Of a DNA stretch of 64,000 nt, positions 58,529 to 64,000 are shown piece after piece. The position numbers were made by a program, and so were the translations under genes. A model generated the notes under the pieces. It saw nothing but the letters and a program-made list of their open reading frames with translations. It searched no databases and had not been told where the DNA came from. Position 1 is the stretch's first letter; every line of letters begins with the position of its first letter. Source of the DNA: Sphingomonas rhizophila (lineage in GTDB: Bacteria; Pseudomonadota; Alphaproteobacteria; Sphingomonadales; Sphingomonadaceae); NCBI RefSeq assembly GCF_014396585.1, contig NZ_CP060717.1, positions 2,232,001 through 2,296,000 of the forward strand. Direction: 5' to 3'.

Positions 58529-59185
58529 ATGACCTTTTCCATTCGCTCCACTTTGCTGGTGCTGACCGCATTGAGCGCGTCCGGTGTTGCTCCGGCCCAG
58601 GTTGCTCCTGGCTCAGAGCCGCTGTTGGCAAGTGAATCGAAGGAACTGCCGTCTTTGATCGTTCCCGCCATTCTCCCGCAGGCCGCCGAGCCGGCGATTG
58701 CTGTATTGCCGGTCGACCCGCTGAGTCCGAATGTTCCCGCCGCTGAAGACGAAACCGTCGAGGTGACTGCAACTGGCGACCTCCAGTCGATGGTCAGCCA
58801 GCTCCGGTCGAGCGACCCGGGTAACGCCGAGATGGAATGTCTGGCGGGTGCCATTTACTTCGAATCGAAGAGCGAATCGCTCAAAGGCCAATTGGCGGTC
58901 GGCCACGTCATCGCCAACCGCACCAAGTCGGGCCGATTCCCGTCCAGCTATTGCGGCGTGGTCTATCAGCGCAGCCAGTTCAGCTTCGTTCGTGGCCGTT
59001 CGATGCCGAACATCAACCGCTCCAGCATGCAGTGGAAGAACGCGGTCGCGGTCGCCAAGATCGTCGATCAGGAACTGCAGCCTGCGCCGATGCCCAAGGC
59101 GTTGTTTTTCCACGCCAAGCGCGTGTCGCCCGGCTGGCGCCTGGCGCGCGTCGGGACGCTCGGCAACCACGTCTTCTATCGTTAG
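58529..59185 (+). CDS. Exported cell wall hydrolase (SleB/Hydrolase_2)
   Basis: The 218-residue product has a signal peptide (TFSIRSTLLVLTALSASGVAPAQ), an Ala/Pro-rich linker and a C-terminal Hydrolase_2 domain with ECLAGAIYFESKSESLKGQLAVGHVI near residue 102 and QFSFVRGR. The Glu in YFES is the presumed catalytic acid, as in spore-cortex-lytic SleB. It probably cleaves peptidoglycan. A 176-bp non-coding stretch precedes it; I see a TTCCGGCCGGAA palindrome there and nothing else. Confidence 0.85.
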   Translation: MTFSIRSTLLVLTALSASGVAPAQVAPGSEPLLASESKELPSLIVPAILPQAAEPAIAVLPVDPLSPNVPAAEDETVEVTATGDLQSMVSQLRSSDPGNAEMECLAGAIYFESKSESLKGQLAVGHVIANRTKSGRFPSSYCGVVYQRSQFSFVRGRSMPNINRSSMQWKNAVAVAKIVDQELQPAPMPKALFFHAKRVSPGWRLARVGTLGNHVFYR

Positions 59186-59249
59186 GGCGCGCACCGCCGG
59201 CTTCTAGCGACGCTTCCTTTCGTCCACCTTTTGTTCTAACCGAGTCGGC

Positions 59250-59735
59250 ATGGCTTCACTGCCCGTGCCCGACTGTTTCGCCGACCAGCCGCCGATCGCA
59301 GGGGAGGTCGCGCGCGGTGTCACCCGGCTGTTCTGCCGGCAGGACCTCTTCGCCATTTGCGAAGTGCCGCTGCCCAATGGCCGGCGCGCGGACATGATGG
59401 CGATCGATTCGAAGGGTCAATTGACCATCGTCGAAATCAAGGTCAGCCGGGCCGACCTGGTGGGCGACGGCAAGTGGACCGACTATCTCGAATATTGCGA
59501 CCGCTTCTATTGGGCGGTGCCGCAGGCGCTGGCCTCAATCCTCGATGAGGATCGCTATTTGCCCGGTGAAGCGGGCCTGCTGGTGGCTGACCGCTATGAT
59601 GCGGCCATCATCCGTGACGCCGCTCATCGGCCGTTGGCGCCCGCCCGGCGGAAAGCGGAATTGCTGCGCTTTGCCCGCCGTGCCGCGCGGCGGTTGTCGG
59701 CGCAGATCGACCCTACGCTCGGTTTCGGGAGTTAG
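59250..59735 (+). CDS. mmcB: MmcB family DNA repair protein
   Basis: The 161-residue product has the PD-(D/E)XK-like segment ADMMAIDSKGQLTIVEIKVSRADLVGDGKW near residue 47, DYLEYCDRFYWAVP and LLVADRYDAAIIR, which match MmcB. In Caulobacter mmcB is SOS-induced and protects against mitomycin C. The Asp and Glu-x-Lys residues fit a nuclease core. The start ATG is 64 bp after the hydrolase. It converges on the ankyrin gene by 4 bp. Confidence 0.88.
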   Translation: MASLPVPDCFADQPPIAGEVARGVTRLFCRQDLFAICEVPLPNGRRADMMAIDSKGQLTIVEIKVSRADLVGDGKWTDYLEYCDRFYWAVPQALASILDEDRYLPGEAGLLVADRYDAAIIRDAAHRPLAPARRKAELLRFARRAARRLSAQIDPTLGFGS

Positions 59736-60298
59736 CGCGCGGCCGGCTTGGCCGTTTCGATTAGGCGGAGCAATTCCCGCACACGATTGTCGCGCTTGGC
59801 ATAGTCGCGGGCGCTGTATCCCGCCGCATGGTCGGCCTTGTCGGGGTTGGCGCCGGATTGCAGCAGACGCCGCACAAGCCTCGTGTTGCGATTCTGCACG
59901 GCGATGATCAGCGCCGTCTGGCCCTGGCGGTCGGTCCCATCAACCTTCGCGCCCACCCGAAGAAGCAGGTCGACGGCTTCCTCCCAGTTGAGATGGGTGG
60001 CGATGATCAGCGGCGTCTGGCCGTCGCGCGTCGCAAGGCTGGGGTCGGCCTTCTTGCTCAGCAGATAGCTTACGAACGGCATGTTGCGGTTCTTGACCGC
60101 CGCCGTCAGTGGCGTGGTCCCGTCAAAGCCACGGATGTTGATCATTCCAGCGGCTTCGCCTTCGGACAGCTGGACGACCTTGTTGGCGTCGCCTTCCTTG
60201 ACCGCGGTCAACAGTGCTTCGCTGCTCGATCCCTGCTGGGCCGCCGTCGGCGTCGCTGCGACCAGCGCGACTGCCACCAATCCGATCATCCGCCGCAT
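59732..60298 (-). CDS. Exported ankyrin repeat protein
   Basis: The product is 188 residues from the ATG before [21 protein letters not shown], an export signal. The mature part has about four ankyrin repeats ([67 protein letters not shown]). It probably binds a partner protein in the periplasm. The binding partner is unknown. It converges on mmcB and diverges from the YcgN gene. Confidence 0.85.
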   Translation of the reverse strand: MRRMIGLVAVALVAATPTAAQQGSSSEALLTAVKEGDANKVVQLSEGEAAGMINIRGFDGTTPLTAAVKNRNMPFVSYLLSKKADPSLATRDGQTPLIIATHLNWEEAVDLLLRVGAKVDGTDRQGQTALIIAVQNRNTRLVRRLLQSGANPDKADHAAGYSARDYAKRDNRVRELLRLIETAKPAAR

Positions 60299-60366
60299 CT
60301 TGTCCCCCGGCTCCTTGCCGTTTGCGCTTGATTGCGCCGCCATGCCCGACCAAGGCTGGCGGTTCG

Positions 60367-60804
60367 ATGAATAGCGCAAAACCCTTTTGGGAAAAGCCCT
60401 TGGCGTCGCTCGACACAGGCGAATGGGAAGCCTTGTGTGACGGCTGTGGACGATGCTGCCTCCACAAGCTGGAAGACGAGGACACCGGTCAGCTTCACCC
60501 GACCAATGTCGCCTGCAAGCTACTCGACCGTCGCATGGGGCAGTGCACCGACTACGCCAATCGAAAGAAGCTGGTGAGCGATTGCGTCAAGCTGGACCGT
60601 TCCAACCTCGACGGGCTGGAATGGCTGCCATCGACCTGTGCCTATCGTTTGCGATGGGAGGGCAAACCGCTGCCGGAATGGCATTACCTGGTTTCGGGCA
60701 GCCGCGAGACCGTGCACCAGGCGGGCCAGTCGACGCGCGGCTGGACGGTGAGCGAGGTCGATGCCGGTGATCTGGAATGGCACCTTGTCGATCGGCCGCT
60801 CTGA
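60367..60804 (+). CDS. YcgN family cysteine cluster protein
   Basis: The 145-residue protein has the cysteine cluster [14 protein letters not shown] near residue 24, with further Cys in VACKLLD, GQCTDYA, SDCVKL and STCAYRL. It matches the YcgN/YkgJ family, thought to bind iron-sulfur or zinc. The ATG before [13 protein letters not shown] is preferred because upstream codons are arginine-rich and unconserved. It overlaps the M48-type gene by 44 bp. Confidence 0.88.
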   Translation: MNSAKPFWEKPLASLDTGEWEALCDGCGRCCLHKLEDEDTGQLHPTNVACKLLDRRMGQCTDYANRKKLVSDCVKLDRSNLDGLEWLPSTCAYRLRWEGKPLPEWHYLVSGSRETVHQAGQSTRGWTVSEVDAGDLEWHLVDRPL

Positions 60805-61498
60805 GCCGTTGCAGGTCGCCGGCCTTTCATGGCCGGTAGAACTCGTCGTCCATCCCCGCGCTCGCCGGCTTCGTCTCCGCCTCGATGAGCGACGCGGGAC
60901 GCTGCGACTGACCTGTCCGCCGCGCACCAGCCGCCGACTCGCGCTCGACTGGGTGGCGAAACAATCCGGCTGGGTCGACCGCCAACTGGCCACATTGAGC
61001 CCAATGTCGACCTTGGAACCGGGGACAACAATCCCGCTCGACGGCGAGGCGGCTCGTCTGGAATGGCGCGAAGGGGCAACCCGAACTGTTCGACGCGAGC
61101 AGGGATTGCTGTGGTGCGGCGGGCCGCGTGATGGTTTCGAACGGCGCATCGCGCGGTGGCTTCACGCCGAGGCGCTTCGATTGCTATCTGCCGAGACCGC
61201 CGAGATTGCCCGGCGAGCTAACGTGACCGTATCGCGGGTCGCGATCGGCGACGCGAGCAGCCGCTGGGGCAGTTGTTCGTCCTCCGGGCAAATCCGCTAC
61301 AACGTTCGCCTGCTGATGCTTCCGCCCGAAGTACGGCGCTTCATCGTCGCGCACGAGGTCGCTCACCGCCGACACATGGACCATGGCCGCGACTTCCACG
61401 CGCTGGAGGCGGAGTTGTTCGGCGGGCCGGTCGAGCCGGCGCGCTCAGCGCTCCGTCGGCTCGGGCCGGGGCTGAAGCGGATCCACCTGCCGCGGTAG
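60761..61498 (+). CDS. YgjP-like (DUF45) M48-type zinc metallopeptidase
   Basis: The 245-residue protein has the metalloprotease motif HEVAH in [20 protein letters not shown] near residue 203 and the family segment [25 protein letters not shown]-terminal [14 protein letters not shown] is typical of DUF45. Substrate unknown. The ATG lies 44 bp inside the YcgN gene; a later internal start is possible. Its end overlaps the pbp1A gene by 54 bp on the other strand. Confidence 0.87.
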   Translation: MPVIWNGTLSIGRSEPLQVAGLSWPVELVVHPRARRLRLRLDERRGTLRLTCPPRTSRRLALDWVAKQSGWVDRQLATLSPMSTLEPGTTIPLDGEAARLEWREGATRTVRREQGLLWCGGPRDGFERRIARWLHAEALRLLSAETAEIARRANVTVSRVAIGDASSRWGSCSSSGQIRYNVRLLMLPPEVRRFIVAHEVAHRRHMDHGRDFHALEAELFGGPVEPARSALRRLGPGLKRIHLPR

Positions 61499-63549
61499 GC
61501 GCGGATCGGGCTGTTGCTGGGGCTGCTGCTGAGGCTGCGGGGGTGGAGCAGGCGCCGGGACGGGTCGATTCAGGACGTCGTCGACCCATTGCTGGTCACG
61601 GCTCGGCGGCGGGCCATTCGGTGCGGGCTGGTACGGGTCGACGGGCGGCGGACCGGCACCGATCGGATTGCCGTTCTCGTCGACGAACATGGTCTCGTCA
61701 ATCTCGTTGCCCCACACTTCCTCGTCCGGCTCCAGCTGCCAGTCGGGCATCGGCACGTCCGTCTGAAACTGTTCGACCGGGCGTCGGGCCACCGCGACGC
61801 GCATGAAATCGCGAAAGGCCCGTGCCGGTGCCGTGCCGCCCTGCAGGCCGCCAACCGGCCGGGCATCGTCACGGCCCATCCACACGCCGGTGGTAAGCCC
61901 GCTCGAAAAACCGATGAACCAGCCGTCCTTGTTCGAGGACGTGGTACCCGTCTTGCCCGCAACCGGTCGTCCGATCTGCGCGGCGCGGCCAGTGCCGGAC
62001 AGGACAGCGGACTGCAGCAGATCAGTCATCCCGCAGCCACATAGGGCGCGACGAGGACTCGGCCTTCTTCGGGCTGATGGGTGTAGAGTAGTCGCCCGTC
62101 TGCGGTGACAACCTTGCGAATGGCATAAGGGGTGATGCTAACCCCGCCGTTGCTGACCGATGCGAACGCCTTCGTCATATCCAGAAGGCGAACCTCGCTG
62201 CTGCCGAGGACCATCGACGGGTAGGTCGAAATGGGGCTGGAAATGCCAAAGCGGCGCGCCATGTCGGCGATGGTGCCGAACCCGACTTGGGCGCCGATTT
62301 GCGCGCTGATGGTGTTGATCGAGCGGGAGAAGGCCTCACGCATCGACACCGGCCCGGCATAGGTTCTGGTCGAATTGCGTGGGGTCCAGCCGTCGACCGT
62401 GAACGGCTTGTCCTCCAGCATGTCGGTCGGCTTCATTCCCGATTCGAGCGCGGCGAGATAGACGAACAGCTTCCACGACGATCCCGGTTGTCGCTGCGCT
62501 TGGGTCGCGCGGTTGTAGATCGACGTGACATAGTCGCGCCCCCCGACCATTGCCCTGACAGCGCCATCGCGGTCGATCGACACCAGTGCGCCCTGCGCCA
62601 TCCGCGGCGCATTGGCGTTGATGGCGCGGTCGGCCGCGGCCTGCATCCCGGGGTCGAGCGTCGTCCATACGTCGATCGGATCGCTGGTCTCGTCGATCAG
62701 CATGTCGAGTTGCGGAAGCGCCCAGTCGGTGAAGTAGCGGACGCTGTTCTGCTTGGCCGGGACCTGCACCCGGATGGTGGCCGCATCGACCGACGCGGCG
62801 GCGTCGCGACTGATGAAGCCATTGTCGGCCATCGATTTCAACACGACCCCAGCGCGGCCGCGCGCTGCCTCGACGTCGGCGGTCGGCGAATAGTTCGATG
62901 GCGCCTTGACCAGCCCGGCGATGATCGCTGCCTCGCCAAGGCTGAGGTGGTCCGCGCCATGCCCGAAGAAGGTGTTGCTGGCGGCATCGATGCCATAGGC
63001 GCCACCGCCGAAGTAAACGCGGTTGAGGTAGAGCTCGAGGATTTGGTTCTTCGAGAATTTGCGCTCGATCGCCAGGGCCAGAATCGCCTCGCGGATCTTG
63101 CGTCCGAAGGTGCGGCTGTTGGTGAGGAAGATGTTGCGCGCCAGCTGCTGCGTGATGGTCGATCCGCCCTGCCGCCAGCGGCCCTGTTCCAGGCGCACCT
63201 TGAACGAACGGGCCACGCCGATCGGATCGACGCCGATGTGGCTGCGGAAACGCTTGTCCTCGACGGAAATCATCGCGCTTCGCATCGTCGCGGGGATTTC
63301 TTCGTAGCGGAGCCAGCGGCCGAAGCTCGGGCCCAGTGCGACTAGGATGGTGCCGTCGGCGGCGCGAACCCGGATGCGCTGGCCAAGGTCGGTGCGCTTC
63401 TGGAGTTGCGAATATTCCGGCAACGAGGCCATCGCCACGGCAACGGAGATGCCAAGGACGATGAGGCCAAGCGCAGCGAGGGCGAGCCCCCAGCGAATGG
63501 CCTTGCCGAAGAAGCCGCGGCCGGCGGAGGGCGTGGGGGAACGAGCCAT
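61445..63549 (-). CDS. mrcA: Penicillin-binding protein 1A, interrupted by one frameshift
   Basis: This bifunctional transglycosylase/transpeptidase builds peptidoglycan. The first frame has a transmembrane anchor, the glycosyltransferase motifs EDKRFRSHIGVDPIG and GGSTITQQLARN, and the transpeptidase SxxK in PGSSWKLF and SIN in RSINTIS. It breaks at the CCC 62030-62032, after APYVAAG. The second frame starts MTDLLQSAVLSG and holds the KTGTT box and a long Pro/Gln-rich tail. One base joins them into about 701 residues. The ATG after the TTG is preferred. Confidence 0.93.
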
Positions 63550-63598
63550 CAAGGCCTGAGGGTTATTCGTTCATCTGCCAGCCGACAAGGGGCGCGGC

Positions 63599-64000
63599 TC
63601 AACGCTGGTCGTTGTCCTTAGCCGCTTCGTCGTCCTGCCTGGCGTCGAACGCCAGCGAGGCGGAGTTGATGCAATAGCGGAGGCCGTCAGGTCCCGGGCC
63701 GTCCGGGAAGACGTGGCCCAAGTGTCCCTCGCACCTCGCGCAGCGCACTTCGGTGCGTTCCATGCCGTGGCTGTGGTCCTGCTTTTCCTCGACCGCGGCC
63801 TCGCTCGCCGGCGCGGTGAAGCTTGGCCAGCCCGAACCGCTGTCATATTTGGTGGCACTGTCGAACAGGTCCGCGCCGCATGCCGCGCAGCGATAGCGGC
63901 CCTTTTCCTTGTTGTGGAGCAGGGCGCCGCTGCCGGGCGGCTCGGTGCCGGCCTGCCGCAGGATTCGAAACTGTTCGGGGGTCAGCCGCGCCTGCCATTC
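63599..64000 (-). CDS. msrB: Peptide methionine (R)-S-oxide reductase MsrB (5' truncated)
   Basis: The last 133 residues are open to the window edge; the start lies beyond. The zinc-binding pairs CAAC and [14 protein letters not shown], and the catalytic Cys in [12 protein letters not shown] are present. MsrB reduces methionine-R-sulfoxide. It ends 49 bp before the pbp1A start on the same strand. msrA is 35 kb away, so the two are not an operon. Confidence 0.95.
   Translation of the reverse strand, partial: EWQARLTPEQFRILRQAGTEPPGSGALLHNKEKGRYRCAACGADLFDSATKYDSGSGWPSFTAPASEAAVEEKQDHSHGMERTEVRCARCEGHLGHVFPDGPGPDGLRYCINSASLAFDARQDDEAAKDNDQR

Overview
The window is chromosomal DNA of high GC content, carrying an ordinary bacterial housekeeping set. 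Gene content and order point to an alphaproteobacterium of the order Sphingomonadales: DUF3576-leuS-lptE-holA, parB-parA-rsmG-mnmG-mnmE, rho-hemJ-hemE, then maf-aroE-coaE-dnaQ, with MmcB, DUF1491, DUF1674 and a RibA with a degenerate N-terminal domain. I see no prophage, insertion sequence, CRISPR array, defence island or secondary-metabolite cluster.

Layout. 0-11.8 kb: end of an RTX-like protein, a HerA-type ATPase, recQ, tldD with a small zinc-finger gene, a DUF4402 protein, a lone ABC ATPase, an esterase and nadB. 11.9-23.7 kb: polA, a flippase, purH, a heparinase-like gene, rpe, rsmB, DUF1674 (SDHAF4-like), gpsA and tsaD. 23.8-31.7 kb: hemC-hemD-mitofilin-like gene, a class A beta-lactamase-like gene coupled to a 2OG-Fe(II) oxygenase, msrA, tRNA-Gly, a YbbN-like thioredoxin with a LON-domain gene, and a UbiH-type hydroxylase. 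31.8-40 kb: ftsK-lolA, xth-ribA, a HAD phosphatase, yggS, a ThiE/TenI-like gene and a probable outer-membrane barrel. 40-53.4 kb: leuS-lptE-holA meets a long minus-strand block (parB to hemE). 53.7-64 kb: a plus-strand block from maf to the M48 gene, then pbp1A and msrB.

The most informative biology lies between 44 and 54 kb. The hemE-maf intergenic region has an AT-rich stretch and several TCCACA/TTCACA boxes. It sits where long gene blocks diverge, and hemE-adjacent origins are known in Caulobacter and Rickettsia, so it is the best candidate for the chromosomal replication origin. Two parS palindromes lie 5-7 kb away, beside parAB. Together they form an origin and segregation locus.

The most striking sequence-level signal is technical. 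Fifteen single-base losses, mostly in short G or C runs, break eleven genes, including essential leuS and rho. Every break is repaired by restoring exactly one base, which points to homopolymer contraction in the assembly rather than real pseudogenes. Broken genes are therefore given as one spanning CDS each, with the break positions stated.
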